Assembly (NCBI GenBank): GCA_902567135.1
Contig: CACFLO010000002.1
Location: 1-64,000 of the forward strand
Reading direction: 5' to 3'
DNA: 64,000 bases
From: an uncultured Alphaproteobacteria bacterium
Lineage (GTDB): Bacteria; Pseudomonadota; Alphaproteobacteria; HIMB59; GCA-002718135
Of the stretch, positions 17,747 to 26,998 are shown piece by piece. The notes under the pieces are model-generated. The model worked only from the letters and a program-made list of their open reading frames with translations, was not told the origin of the DNA and did no database searches. The translations under genes were made by a program, and so were the position numbers. The stretch's first letter is position 1; every line of letters starts with the position of its first letter.

Positions 17747-18303
17747 TTTAAAAATAATAATTTAGTTTTTCCATATATTTTTTCTTTAAAAACAATCAAA
17801 CTTTCAGGAATTACAATTTGCTCTTTACGTTCAGTTTCTATTATAATTATCGTATCTCTAAATTTAATATTATTTTTAAGAATTGTTAATAAAATTAAGT
17901 GTATATTTTCTTTACTATAGGGCGGGTCTATGAAAATTAAAGATGGTTTAATTTCAAATACTCTATTTATTCCATTTATTGCTCTTTCAAAAATAATTTC
18001 ATATTCGTCAGTTTTACAAATTTTATTACAGTTATTTTTTAGGATATTAAAAACACTTTCATTATTCTCAATGAAATAAGATTTTTTCATTCCTCTTGAA
18101 ATAGCCTCTAAGCCAATCAATCCAGAGCCTGCATAAACGTCAATAATTGATTTATTTTCATAAATGTCTATTGAATTTTGCAAGGCATAGCTTTCTAATA
18201 TTGAAAAAATAGCTTCTCTTTTTAATGCAGATGTAGGCCTAACTAATTTAATAGGAACTTCTATTTTAGTCCGTTTGTATTTTCCTCCAATAATACTAGG
18301 CAT
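17743..18303 (-). CDS. rsmD: 16S rRNA (guanine-N2)-methyltransferase RsmD
   Basis: SAM-dependent methyltransferase modifying G966 of 16S rRNA, 186 residues. The N-terminal GGKYKRTKIEVP and RPTSALKREAIFSIL blocks, the SAM motif DVYAGSGLIGLEAISRG and the catalytic DPPY motif (FIDPPYS) are all present. Its start overlaps the preceding pseudouridine synthase gene by 8 bases, so the two are coupled. Confidence 0.92.
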   Translation of the reverse strand: MPSIIGGKYKRTKIEVPIKLVRPTSALKREAIFSILESYALQNSIDIYENKSIIDVYAGSGLIGLEAISRGMKKSYFIENNESVFNILKNNCNKICKTDEYEIIFERAINGINRVFEIKPSLIFIDPPYSKENIHLILLTILKNNIKFRDTIIIIETERKEQIVIPESLIVFKEKIYGKTKLLFLN

Positions 18304-18985
18304 GTTTTATTAATTTAATTTCTTTAATTTCACCTACTTTTAAATCTCCTAATTTATAAGGTCCATATTGAATTCTTATTAATTTTACAATTTGCCATGA
18401 AAAATATTTACAAATATTTCTTATTTCTCTGTTTTTTCCTTCTTTTAATTTTACAATTAACCAAGTAAAATTTTTGTCAGATTTATCTATTTTGATTTTA
18501 ATTTTTTTGTAAATAATTTTATTTATTTCAATTCCTTTGTTAATTATTTCTAAATATTTTTTTTCAATTTTACCTCTAATACATACTCTATATATTCTTT
18601 CATACCCTTTGTCTGGAAGTTCTAATTTGCGTGAATAGTCTCCATTATTTGTCAATAAAATGAGTCCTTCACTCATAAAATCTAATCGCCCAATACTAAT
18701 TGTTCTTGGAAAATCACTTGGTATTAAATCAAATATTTTTTTTCTATTCTGTTCATCTTTGTTTGAACAGATATATTTTATAGGTTTATATAATTTCCAT
18801 AACTTGATAGTTTGACTTAATTTTATAATTTGTTTTCCAATGGTGATTTTATCATTTTCACTTACAGTATCGCTTGGGTGTAAACATAAATTATTATTTA
18901 TTCTAACTATTCTTTTTTCAATTAATTTTTCGGCTTCCCTTCGTGAACAATAACCAGCATTAGCAATAAATTTTGCTATTCTCAT
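18296..18985 (-). CDS. Ribosomal large subunit pseudouridine synthase (RluB/E/F family)
   Basis: A 229-residue rRNA pseudouridine synthase with an N-terminal S4 RNA-binding domain (RIAKFIANAGYCSRREAEKL) and a catalytic domain with Asp in GRLDFMSEGLILLTNNGD; most relatives have Thr where this has Met-Ser. The KEGKNREIRNI segment also fits. ATG at 18985 follows the upstream stop (18987) at once; an ATG at 18997 overlapping that gene is an alternative. RluB is the usual assignment next to rsmD in Alphaproteobacteria. Confidence 0.87.
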   Translation of the reverse strand: MRIAKFIANAGYCSRREAEKLIEKRIVRINNNLCLHPSDTVSENDKITIGKQIIKLSQTIKLWKLYKPIKYICSNKDEQNRKKIFDLIPSDFPRTISIGRLDFMSEGLILLTNNGDYSRKLELPDKGYERIYRVCIRGKIEKKYLEIINKGIEINKIIYKKIKIKIDKSDKNFTWLIVKLKEGKNREIRNICKYFSWQIVKLIRIQYGPYKLGDLKVGEIKEIKLIKHA

Positions 18986-18986
18986 T

Positions 18987-19694
18987 TTATTTTGCATGAA
19001 AAATAAAATCCTTAATGATTGCAATATCAGCTTTTGTAATCAGAAATTCAGGATGCCATTGGAGTCCAAGGCACCATGGATGCTTAACATGTTCTATAGC
19101 TTCAATTATTCCATCTGGCGCTAAAGCTGAGGATACAAAATCTTGTCCAAGACTATTTACTGACTGATGATGAGCACTGTTAACTTTTATTTTTTCACTT
19201 TTAACAATATTAAAAAGTTTGGAATGTCTTTTAATTTTGATTTCATGACTGACTTCGTTCCTTGGATTTTGTTGTTCATGGTAAATTTTATTTTGTACAG
19301 ATTGATTAATATCTTGAATTAAACTTCCACCACTAGCAACATTCATTAATTGCTCTCCACCACAAATACCTAAAATTGGTTTTGCAGTTCTAAGAAATTT
19401 TTGAAAAATACCTATTTCAAAGTTAGTTCTTTTATCTTTAATATTTCTTGAGCCCCCATTATTCTCTGAATAGAGTTTTGGATTAATATCAAAATTACCT
19501 CCTGTAATAACCAAACCATCTAATACTTTCAGTAAGGTATTATTTAGAGAATTTTCGTGCAATATTGGAAAAGGTATTGCGCCAAATTTATATAAACAAG
19601 TCAGATAATTTTCTCTTATTGCATACCAAGGAAACTTTGAGTATCCACCGCTATTTTCGAAATCAAATGTAATTCCTATAATTGGATTTTTCAT
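18987..19694 (-). CDS. Class I glutamine amidotransferase-like hydrolase (peptidase C26, PuuD-like)
   Basis: A 235-residue gamma-glutamyl hydrolase-type protein. The nucleophile Cys sits in ILGICGGEQLMNVASGG, the catalytic His and Glu in LGLQWHPEF, and NSAHHQSVN is typical of PuuD-like enzymes that split gamma-glutamyl-GABA in putrescine breakdown. No other putrescine gene is nearby, so the substrate is inferred only from family. It is divergent from tadA with a 36-base gap and is followed at once by the pseudouridine synthase gene. Confidence 0.83.
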   Translation of the reverse strand: MKNPIIGITFDFENSGGYSKFPWYAIRENYLTCLYKFGAIPFPILHENSLNNTLLKVLDGLVITGGNFDINPKLYSENNGGSRNIKDKRTNFEIGIFQKFLRTAKPILGICGGEQLMNVASGGSLIQDINQSVQNKIYHEQQNPRNEVSHEIKIKRHSKLFNIVKSEKIKVNSAHHQSVNSLGQDFVSSALAPDGIIEAIEHVKHPWCLGLQWHPEFLITKADIAIIKDFIFHAK

Positions 19695-19730
19695 ATGATG
19701 ATAATATAATTTTATTTAAATTTTTACTAT

Positions 19731-20183
19731 ATGAACATTGATTATTTTATGAAAGAAGCAATTAATCAAGCTAAGAATGCTTTTGATAATCAAGAAGTGC
19801 CAGTAGGAGGGGTATTAGTTGATATTAATACAAACGAGGTTATTGCAAAAAGTTATAATAGAGTAAATAAAGAACAAAATGCTATTTATCATTGTGAAAT
19901 AGATTTGATAATAAATTCATGTAAAAAACTATCCCGTAAGTATTTAAATAATACAGCAATGTTTGTAACATTAGAGCCATGCCTTATGTGTGCTTCAGCG
20001 ATAAGCGAAGTACATATTGATAAATTATATTTTGGAGCTTATGATGAAAAAAATGGAGCTATAGAAAAATATAAAATTTCGTTGAAAAAAAAACATACTT
20101 TTAAAACTGAAATTTATGGAGGTATAATGGAGAAAGATTGCAAGAGTTTGCTAGAAAAATTTTTTATTAAATTGAGAAAATGA
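19731..20183 (+). CDS. tadA: tRNA-specific adenosine deaminase
   Basis: Zinc enzyme converting A34 to inosine in tRNA-Arg(ACG), 150 residues. The zinc ligands are His54 in HCE (54-56) and C84-x2-C87 in EPCLMC; Glu56 is the proton shuttle. The middle residue of HCE is usually Ala (HAE), so Cys55 is unusual. PVGGVLVD near the N-terminus and the long C-terminal helix fit the family. It overlaps xseA by 4 bases. Confidence 0.88.
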   Translation: MNIDYFMKEAINQAKNAFDNQEVPVGGVLVDINTNEVIAKSYNRVNKEQNAIYHCEIDLIINSCKKLSRKYLNNTAMFVTLEPCLMCASAISEVHIDKLYFGAYDEKNGAIEKYKISLKKKHTFKTEIYGGIMEKDCKSLLEKFFIKLRK

Positions 20184-21511
20184 GTCTTAAATTAAATATT
20201 CCAGAATATGGAGTTACTCAATTTAATAGAGAACTAAAAGATTTAATTGAAGATCACTTTAATTATGTTCGTATTAAAGGTGAAATATCAGAAATACGTG
20301 TTGCTACTAAAGGTCAACTTTATATAACACTTAAAGATGATACATCTATTTTAAGTGCTGTTGTTTGGGAACAAAAAAAAAGATCACTTACATTTGAACC
20401 TGAGATGGGAATGGAAGTCACTTTAACTGGGAGAATTACAACTTGGTCAAAATTTAAAACTACTTATCAAATTGATGTTGATAAAATTGAAATCGCAGGA
20501 GAAGGTGCTTTATTAAAAATAATTGAAGAAAGAAAAAAAAGACTTAGCGAAAAGGGATATTTTGATGATGAAAATAAAAAGCAAATTCCATATCTTCCAT
20601 CAAGAATTGGTGTGATAACCTCTCCAAATGGTTCTGTAATTCATGACATTATAAATAGAATTTCAGATCGTTTTAAAACCCCTATTGATTTATGGCCAGT
20701 TGCTGTACAGGGCACAGAAGCGGCAAAAAATATCATTGATGCAATTAATGGCTTTAATAAAGTCAAAGAAAATAAACCAGATGTAATTATTATAGCAAGA
20801 GGAGGTGGCAGTACGGAAGATCTAATGGCTTTTAATGATGAAAAGCTTGCAGAAGTAGTTAGCAAATCACATATTCCAATTATTTCTGCAATTGGTCATG
20901 AAACAGACACAACCATTATAGATTTTGTATCTGATTTAAGAGCTTCAACACCAACAGCTGCTGCTGAATTAGTTGTTCCTGTTAGATCTGAACTTATTAA
21001 TAATATTAAAGTTTTAAAACAGAGATTAAATTATGGTATTGAAAATCTTTTAAAACAAAATTCAACTAATATATATAAATTATCTTCTTATATTAAAACT
21101 CCAGAGCAAATAATTGAGTCATTTAAAGATCGCTTAAGTTTTATTAATACTGGCTTAAGTAGAATAATAAAAAATAATATCGCAATAACATCTAAGGATT
21201 TTTATGCTCTGTCTAATAATCTCAAAATTTCTAGTAACATAATTAAGTTTAACAAATCCAATCTTAAAAATCTCTCATATAAGTTTCACTCCTCGATAAA
21301 AAGAGAATTAAAGAATAATAAGGAAAAATATATATCTTATCTTAAGTTGATCGAAACTAATTCTATTAATTCAAACTTAAAAAAAGGTTATTCTATTATA
21401 TCAAAAGGAAAAAAAAATATAAACGACTCAAAGTTAATTAGAGAAAATGACATTCTTAATGCAAGATTAATTGATAAAACAATAAAAATTACAGTAAAAA
21501 AAATTAATTAA
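20180..21511 (+). CDS. xseA: Exodeoxyribonuclease VII large subunit
   Basis: Catalytic subunit of ExoVII, degrading single-stranded DNA, 443 residues. The N-terminal OB-fold (VRIKGEISEIRVATKGQLY) is followed by the catalytic domain with RIGVITSPNGSVIHDI, IIARGGGSTEDLMAFNDE and SAIGHETDTTIIDFVSDLRASTPTAA blocks, then a long coiled-coil C-terminus. The small subunit gene xseB is not in this window. The 3' end overlaps the convergent acyltransferase gene by 8 bases. Confidence 0.95.
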   Translation: MSLKLNIPEYGVTQFNRELKDLIEDHFNYVRIKGEISEIRVATKGQLYITLKDDTSILSAVVWEQKKRSLTFEPEMGMEVTLTGRITTWSKFKTTYQIDVDKIEIAGEGALLKIIEERKKRLSEKGYFDDENKKQIPYLPSRIGVITSPNGSVIHDIINRISDRFKTPIDLWPVAVQGTEAAKNIIDAINGFNKVKENKPDVIIIARGGGSTEDLMAFNDEKLAEVVSKSHIPIISAIGHETDTTIIDFVSDLRASTPTAAAELVVPVRSELINNIKVLKQRLNYGIENLLKQNSTNIYKLSSYIKTPEQIIESFKDRLSFINTGLSRIIKNNIAITSKDFYALSNNLKISSNIIKFNKSNLKNLSYKFHSSIKRELKNNKEKYISYLKLIETNSINSNLKKGYSIISKGKKNINDSKLIRENDILNARLIDKTIKITVKKIN

Positions 21512-22379
21512 ATCTTTTGTGTTGCCAAAACCAATTTTCTGGACTCTCTCTAATCCATCTTTCTACAATAGCATTAATTTCTAACATTTTTTTATCATCA
21601 CTTATGTTGTCATTGCTATGACCAAGAGGTTCTTCAAATGTTATCTGTAATGTATTATCCGGAAGTCGTATATTTCTCATAGGAATAATTTTTAAATTAT
21701 ATTTTCTTGCTATTTTTAAAAAACCTGTTTGAGTTTTAACTTTTCTTCCAAAAAAATTTATCAGAGTACCTGCTGAATCTTTTTGATCTACAAGTAAAAA
21801 TATATTTTTATTATTAATAACTCCTTCAAGTATTTCTTTAGCACTTAATTTTCCTTTTGGCGTATAAAAACTATTTTTTGTTTTAAGAGAATCTGTTCTT
21901 TTTTTAAAAATATATCTATCAAAAAAAACATTATTTATGTGCCTATATATGGCTCCAATATTGAAACCACTTTTATCTAATATTGGAACACAAATTTCCC
22001 AGTTACCGGAATGAATACTAAAAAAAATTACTGGTGAGTTTTCTTTTTTAATTTTTTTTAGTTTTTCTAAACCTAATATTTTGATTGCATTCTTATCATC
22101 TATAAGTTTTTTTAAATTATTTAACTCATACAGGTTTTTACCTAAGTTTTTCCAACTATTATTAATAATTTGCGTTATTTCTTTATCACTAAAGTCACTA
22201 AAAACAATTTTACAATTATCTTTAGCTATTTTATTATATTTTGATAGTCTGCCTAAAAGCATAAATGAATAACTAAAAATGTTTTTAGAAAATTTTCTAG
22301 AGAAGAGGTTTAAAATAACGAAAACAATTTTATAAAGAAAAAACTCAATAAAATATCTAATGAACACTAAAAATCGCAT
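21504..22379 (-). CDS. Lipid A biosynthesis late acyltransferase (LpxL/HtrB family)
   Basis: A 291-residue inner-membrane acyltransferase adding a secondary acyl chain to Kdo2-lipid A. The N-terminus is hydrophobic, and the catalytic HX4E motif is H123SGNWE128. It is the last gene of the minus-strand operon ubiA-msbA-DUF374-waaA-lpxK-lpxL and shares one base with lpxK. Family members cannot be told apart (LpxL or LpxM) by eye. Confidence 0.88.
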   Translation of the reverse strand: MRFLVFIRYFIEFFLYKIVFVILNLFSRKFSKNIFSYSFMLLGRLSKYNKIAKDNCKIVFSDFSDKEITQIINNSWKNLGKNLYELNNLKKLIDDKNAIKILGLEKLKKIKKENSPVIFFSIHSGNWEICVPILDKSGFNIGAIYRHINNVFFDRYIFKKRTDSLKTKNSFYTPKGKLSAKEILEGVINNKNIFLLVDQKDSAGTLINFFGRKVKTQTGFLKIARKYNLKIIPMRNIRLPDNTLQITFEEPLGHSNDNISDDKKMLEINAIVERWIRESPENWFWQHKRFN

Positions 22380-23368
22380 TAATTATTAATTTTATTTTCA
22401 ATTAAATTAGTTAATATTTCTAACAAAAGTTTCTCATCATCAAATTGAATGAAACCGTCTATTGTTTTTACAAGAGCTCTAAAGGTTTTAGGAATTCTAA
22501 CTATATCTTTTTTTGTTGTAATAAGTATTGATTTATTTTTATTTGCTATTTCTGCTAAATTAAGCAGATCATTTTCACTGTAGATATGATGGTCGGAATA
22601 ACTTATCTGGTCAACAATATTTGCTTTTACTAATTTTAAGGAATTAAAAAATTTTTCTGGATAGGCAATTCCTGCAAAAGCAGTAACTTTTTGACCTTTT
22701 AACATTAAATCATCTTCCTTTATTTTAAAGCTTGCACCAATCATTGGGATATTTTTAGGAATTTTGTTTTTAAGAGATTCTGAAATGTCTCCTATAGTTA
22801 TAACTAAGTTTGTTCTTGATAAACCTCTACTAATACTCTCTCTTAATGGACCTGAGGGTATAACTCTTTTGTTTCCAAACCCTTGTTCTCCATTAACAAC
22901 TACAATTGAAAAATCTTTTTGAAGAGTTGGGTTTTGAAAACCATCGTCCATAACAATACAATTAGCACCTTGTTCTCTAGCTAATTCAAATGATTTATTT
23001 CTATCTAAACCAATCCATGTTGGTGCTATTTCAGATAATAATAAAGGCTCATCCCCAACACTCTTTGGAGAGTGCCAATCATTTACTAATGTGTTATTTT
23101 TTTCTAATCCACCGTAACCTTTTGATACAAAATGCGGATTATACCCAGCTTTTTTAAGCATACTTCCAATTTTTAAAGCAACTGGAGTTTTCCCCGCTCC
23201 ACCAATAACAATATTGCCAACACAAATTATAGGTAATTTAGCTTCCCTTTCTTTACTTATGAGGTTTCGTATTTTTGTGCCAAGTCGGAAAATTAAAGAA
23301 AGTGGATATAATGCATTTGATAAAAAACTATCTGTTTTATAATACCAGAATTTTGGTGCTTTAAGCAT
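22379..23368 (-). CDS. lpxK: Tetraacyldisaccharide 4'-kinase
   Basis: Phosphorylates the 4' position of the tetraacyldisaccharide to give lipid IVA at the inner membrane. It has 329 residues, with an N-terminal hydrophobic stretch and the P-loop region GNIVIGGAGKTP (51-62). IVMDDGFQNPTL (an extended DD motif) and PSGPLRE are also family features. It overlaps waaA by 8 bases. Confidence 0.94.
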   Translation of the reverse strand: MLKAPKFWYYKTDSFLSNALYPLSLIFRLGTKIRNLISKEREAKLPIICVGNIVIGGAGKTPVALKIGSMLKKAGYNPHFVSKGYGGLEKNNTLVNDWHSPKSVGDEPLLLSEIAPTWIGLDRNKSFELAREQGANCIVMDDGFQNPTLQKDFSIVVVNGEQGFGNKRVIPSGPLRESISRGLSRTNLVITIGDISESLKNKIPKNIPMIGASFKIKEDDLMLKGQKVTAFAGIAYPEKFFNSLKLVKANIVDQISYSDHHIYSENDLLNLAEIANKNKSILITTKKDIVRIPKTFRALVKTIDGFIQFDDEKLLLEILTNLIENKINN

Positions 23369-24593
23369 TATACCTCAGTTTATAATTTAATAATTTTATC
23401 AATTTGTCTTCTTTAAAGAAAACAGTATTTGAAAAAGTAAGGGCATTTTTTTTGTATTTTTCTAGAAGGTTCTTATTTTTAATTAGATTAATTATTTTTA
23501 TTTCCAATTCTTTTGCTTCATTAATCATTAAACAAGAATTTTGATCCATCATTTCTTCATATAAATTCTGCCAATTAAACACATAGGGACCAGAAATAAT
23601 TGCGCAATTTGCTAAAGCAGCTTCGATTGGATTATGACCACCTTTTTTTATAAGAGATCCCCCTAAAAAAACTATATCACTTTTATTGAAAAATTCTTCC
23701 ATTTTTCCAAAACTATCAATTATCAAGTATCTACAATTATGATTTATTAATTGACTATGATATTCAACATCTAATTTTTTATTCTTTAGTAAATTATAAA
23801 TTGTTTTTGATCTATTTGGATGTCGGGGTGCTATTATAAAATTAATAAATGGAAATTTTTCGCTTATATTTTGCATGTACGGAATTATTAAATTTTCCTC
23901 ATTTTGGTGAGTGCTTGCAATCATAATATTTGTTTTTTCTGAAATTTTATATTTGGATACTGAGGTATTTCTTTTAGTTAGTTTTAAATTACCTAAATAA
24001 TTTACATTTACATCTGTAAGTTTTGCTATTCTCTCCAAATCATTTTTGCTTTGTGCATAGATTGTAAAAAAACTCTTAGTTATAAATTTATAATAAGAAG
24101 AAAATTTTTTCCACCTTTCAAAAGATTGAGGGGATATTCTAGCATTTAAGAAAATTGCAGAAATTTTCTTTTCACGCAATCTAACTATTGTGTTAGGCCA
24201 AATATCTGATTCAATCCAAATTACTAACTTTGGTTTCCAAACTTCTAAAAATTTATCAATCCATGGCATAACATCATAAGGAGCATATTGATGAATAATC
24301 TTTTCTCCATAATTTTTTATGGCAAAATCTGAAGCTGTTTTAGTTGTTGTTGTAATTAATAAATTATATTTCTTATAGAAATGATTTATTAATAAATCAC
24401 ATGATTTAAACTCACCAACGCTTGAGGCATGAATCCAAACAACCTCTTTTTCAACATTTTTTTTTAAATTTGTAAATCCAAATCTTTCTTTGTATCTATT
24501 ACTATCTTCTTTTTTTTTAATTAATCTTATGAATGTATTTAGATAAATAAACGGAATTAAACAATAAGATATAAATTTATATATTTTATGCAT
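23361..24593 (-). CDS. waaA: 3-deoxy-D-manno-octulosonic acid (Kdo) transferase
   Basis: Inner-membrane glycosyltransferase (GT30) that adds Kdo to lipid IVA, 410 residues. An N-terminal membrane anchor is followed by VWIHASSVGEFKSCDLLI (catalytic Glu in the ASSVGE motif), IWIESDIWPN, FLNARIS and IIAPRHPNRS. The C-terminal GGSLIKKGGHNPIEAAL segment is diagnostic. It lies between DUF374 and lpxK with overlapping ends. Confidence 0.93.
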   Translation of the reverse strand: MHKIYKFISYCLIPFIYLNTFIRLIKKKEDSNRYKERFGFTNLKKNVEKEVVWIHASSVGEFKSCDLLINHFYKKYNLLITTTTKTASDFAIKNYGEKIIHQYAPYDVMPWIDKFLEVWKPKLVIWIESDIWPNTIVRLREKKISAIFLNARISPQSFERWKKFSSYYKFITKSFFTIYAQSKNDLERIAKLTDVNVNYLGNLKLTKRNTSVSKYKISEKTNIMIASTHQNEENLIIPYMQNISEKFPFINFIIAPRHPNRSKTIYNLLKNKKLDVEYHSQLINHNCRYLIIDSFGKMEEFFNKSDIVFLGGSLIKKGGHNPIEAALANCAIISGPYVFNWQNLYEEMMDQNSCLMINEAKELEIKIINLIKNKNLLEKYKKNALTFSNTVFFKEDKLIKLLNYKLRYNA

Positions 24594-25257
24594 TTATTTC
24601 TTTTTTTGCCTGATCCACACAAATATTTATTTCACTCTCTAACTTATTTTTAAATGCCTCAATTTCATTTTCACTACAATTTTTAGGTATAGTTATTGAA
24701 TTTCCCCATACAAAAGCACACCTAGCAAAAGGTTTAGTGATTAAGAAAGAATCCCAAGATTTAAGTCTTTTAAATTTAGATGAGGCAAACCCAATGGGTA
24801 TAATAGGAACTTGTGTTGTTTTTGATATTTTAATTATTCCCTCTGATACTTTTTGATTTGGTCCTCTTGGACCATCAGGCGTTATCCCTATGTAGCATGA
24901 GTTTTTTAATAATTTAAAAATTGGCTTAATAGTAATAGATTTTTCATTAGATGATGTTGGAATATTATTTAAATTAAAATATTTTCCTATAAGTGCTCCA
25001 AATCTCCCATCACTATGACCTGAAGCTAGAACATTTATTTTAGAATTTGATTTCCAACAATAACTAATCAACATTAATTGATTGTGCCAAAAAGCTAGTA
25101 TGAAAGGTTTATTATTTTTCCAATAAAATTCTGGCGATTCAATATTTTTTTCTAAAATAACAGATGTTGCTTTGACTAGTTTTATATACATAGCACTTAA
25201 AAAAGCTAAAAAATGTTGAACAAAAAAATTTTTAATAATTTTTTTTTTAATTGTCAT
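24586..25257 (-). CDS. DUF374 lysophospholipid acyltransferase family protein
   Basis: A 223-residue membrane-associated acyltransferase fold. FWHNQLMLIS carries the His and GITPDGPRGP the second conserved block of the DUF374 family. An N-terminal hydrophobic segment probably anchors it. Its position between msbA and waaA is conserved in many Alphaproteobacteria and implies a role in envelope lipid synthesis, but the exact reaction is not settled. Confidence 0.82.
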   Translation of the reverse strand: MTIKKKIIKNFFVQHFLAFLSAMYIKLVKATSVILEKNIESPEFYWKNNKPFILAFWHNQLMLISYCWKSNSKINVLASGHSDGRFGALIGKYFNLNNIPTSSNEKSITIKPIFKLLKNSCYIGITPDGPRGPNQKVSEGIIKISKTTQVPIIPIGFASSKFKRLKSWDSFLITKPFARCAFVWGNSITIPKNCSENEIEAFKNKLESEINICVDQAKKEINA

Positions 25258-26998
25258 TATAGTCTTCCTGCAATTGTAATTTTTTGTAAACTGCAGAATT
25301 TTTAATTAAATATTCATGGTCACCATTACTTTCTATTATACCTTTTTCTAATGTAAAAATCACGTCAGCATTTTGTATAGTACTTAGTCTATGGGCAATA
25401 ATAATGGTTGTTTTATCTTTCATTAATTCATCGAGAGCTGATTGTATTTCCTTTTCAGTAAGATTATCTAATGAAGACGTTGCTTCATCCATAATAAGTA
25501 TAGGGGCATCTTTGATTAGAGCTCTTGCAATTGCTATTCTTTGTCTTTGTCCTCCTGATAGTTTAATACCACTTTCTCCAACAATTGTATTTAGCTTATC
25601 AGGTAACTGATTTGCAAATTTACTTACACCTGAAATATCTGCAATTGCTTGAATTTCATCATCATTAGATGACATATTTCCATATCTGATATTATCTAAT
25701 ATACTCTCATTAAATAAAAGAGTTTCTTGAGTAATTAAGGAAATGTTTTCTCTTAAGTCAAATAACGACAATGATTTAATATCTTTTTGATCAATTTTAA
25801 TTGTTCCCTTATAATGATCATAAAATCTCAATAATAAATTAATTAAAGTCGATTTTCCACTCCCTGACATTCCTACAAAAGCAGTTTTTTTCCCTGAATC
25901 TATTGTTAAATTTATATTATTAAGAATTTTTTGCTCACTATAAGAAAAATTAACATCTTTAAATTCTATATTTCCATTTAATTTAATATTGCTACTAACT
26001 TCATGTTTTTCTGATTTTTCTAACGGCGTATCCAGTAATAAAAATATTCTTTCAGCACCTGCTAGACCTTCCTGAACACTTATATTTAAATTACCAAGAG
26101 CTTTTACAGGCTGGTATGCCAAAAGAAGACTTACAAGAAAACTCATGAATTGGCCTGTTGTCATGCTTTCATTCAAAACAAAAACTCCACCAGCATAGAT
26201 AGAAACAGCAACAGCTAAACTCCCTATAAATTCCATTAGAGGACTTAATCTATTGCTCACAAAGGCTGATCGTATAAAAAATTTCTTTATGAAATTAATA
26301 GTTTCAAATGCTCTTTTCTTTTCATATTCTTCTCTGTTGTATGCCTTAACTTGACGAATTCCTTTAATACTCTCAGCTAAAACATTGGAAAATTTTGCAA
26401 TTTCATTTTGAATTTCATATGTAATTTTTCTAATACTTTTACCAATTTTTTTTATTGGCCAAATTGCTAAGGGGAATGCAAAAAACGCAAAAAGTGTTAA
26501 TGACCAACTTTGATAAAACATATTTGCTAGCAAAAAGATAATAACTAAAATATCTTTGATTACAGCTGTTACAGATTTTACTATTGCCAATCTTAAATAG
26601 TAGGTATCATTAATAAGTCTTGAAATTAAATTGCCTGACTTAGATTCATTAAAATAGTTTAAATTTAGATACATTAATTTTTCAAACATATGCGTTTGAA
26701 GTTTAGCAATTACAGAATGAGCAACCTTACTCATTTGGAAAGAATGAGTATAAGTTGCAATGCCTTTGCAAAGAGTAACAATTATAATAGCAAGAGGAAT
26801 TAGAAACAGCATTTCTTTATTTCCTTTTATCAAAACTTCATCTAAAGCAGGTCTTACAAGCCAAGCATGCAAACCTGTTGCTGCAGCTGATATAATCATC
26901 ATTAATAATGCTAAAAAAATTATATATTTATGGCTAATTAAATAATCAAAAATCAAGCGATTAATTACAGATCTTTTATTTTTATACACTGAAGGCAT
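25247..26998 (-). CDS. msbA: Lipid A export ABC transporter ATP-binding/permease protein
   Basis: Half-transporter flipping lipid A-core across the inner membrane, 583 residues. Six transmembrane segments occupy the first 320 residues. The nucleotide-binding domain has Walker A GMSGSGKST, signature LSGGQRQRIAIARAL, Walker B ILIMDEATSSLD and switch His in IIIAHRLSTI. It begins at the base after the ubiA stop and overlaps the DUF374 gene by 11 bases, making it part of the lipid A operon. Confidence 0.92.
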   Translation of the reverse strand: MPSVYKNKRSVINRLIFDYLISHKYIIFLALLMMIISAAATGLHAWLVRPALDEVLIKGNKEMLFLIPLAIIIVTLCKGIATYTHSFQMSKVAHSVIAKLQTHMFEKLMYLNLNYFNESKSGNLISRLINDTYYLRLAIVKSVTAVIKDILVIIFLLANMFYQSWSLTLFAFFAFPLAIWPIKKIGKSIRKITYEIQNEIAKFSNVLAESIKGIRQVKAYNREEYEKKRAFETINFIKKFFIRSAFVSNRLSPLMEFIGSLAVAVSIYAGGVFVLNESMTTGQFMSFLVSLLLAYQPVKALGNLNISVQEGLAGAERIFLLLDTPLEKSEKHEVSSNIKLNGNIEFKDVNFSYSEQKILNNINLTIDSGKKTAFVGMSGSGKSTLINLLLRFYDHYKGTIKIDQKDIKSLSLFDLRENISLITQETLLFNESILDNIRYGNMSSNDDEIQAIADISGVSKFANQLPDKLNTIVGESGIKLSGGQRQRIAIARALIKDAPILIMDEATSSLDNLTEKEIQSALDELMKDKTTIIIAHRLSTIQNADVIFTLEKGIIESNGDHEYLIKNSAVYKKLQLQEDYNDN

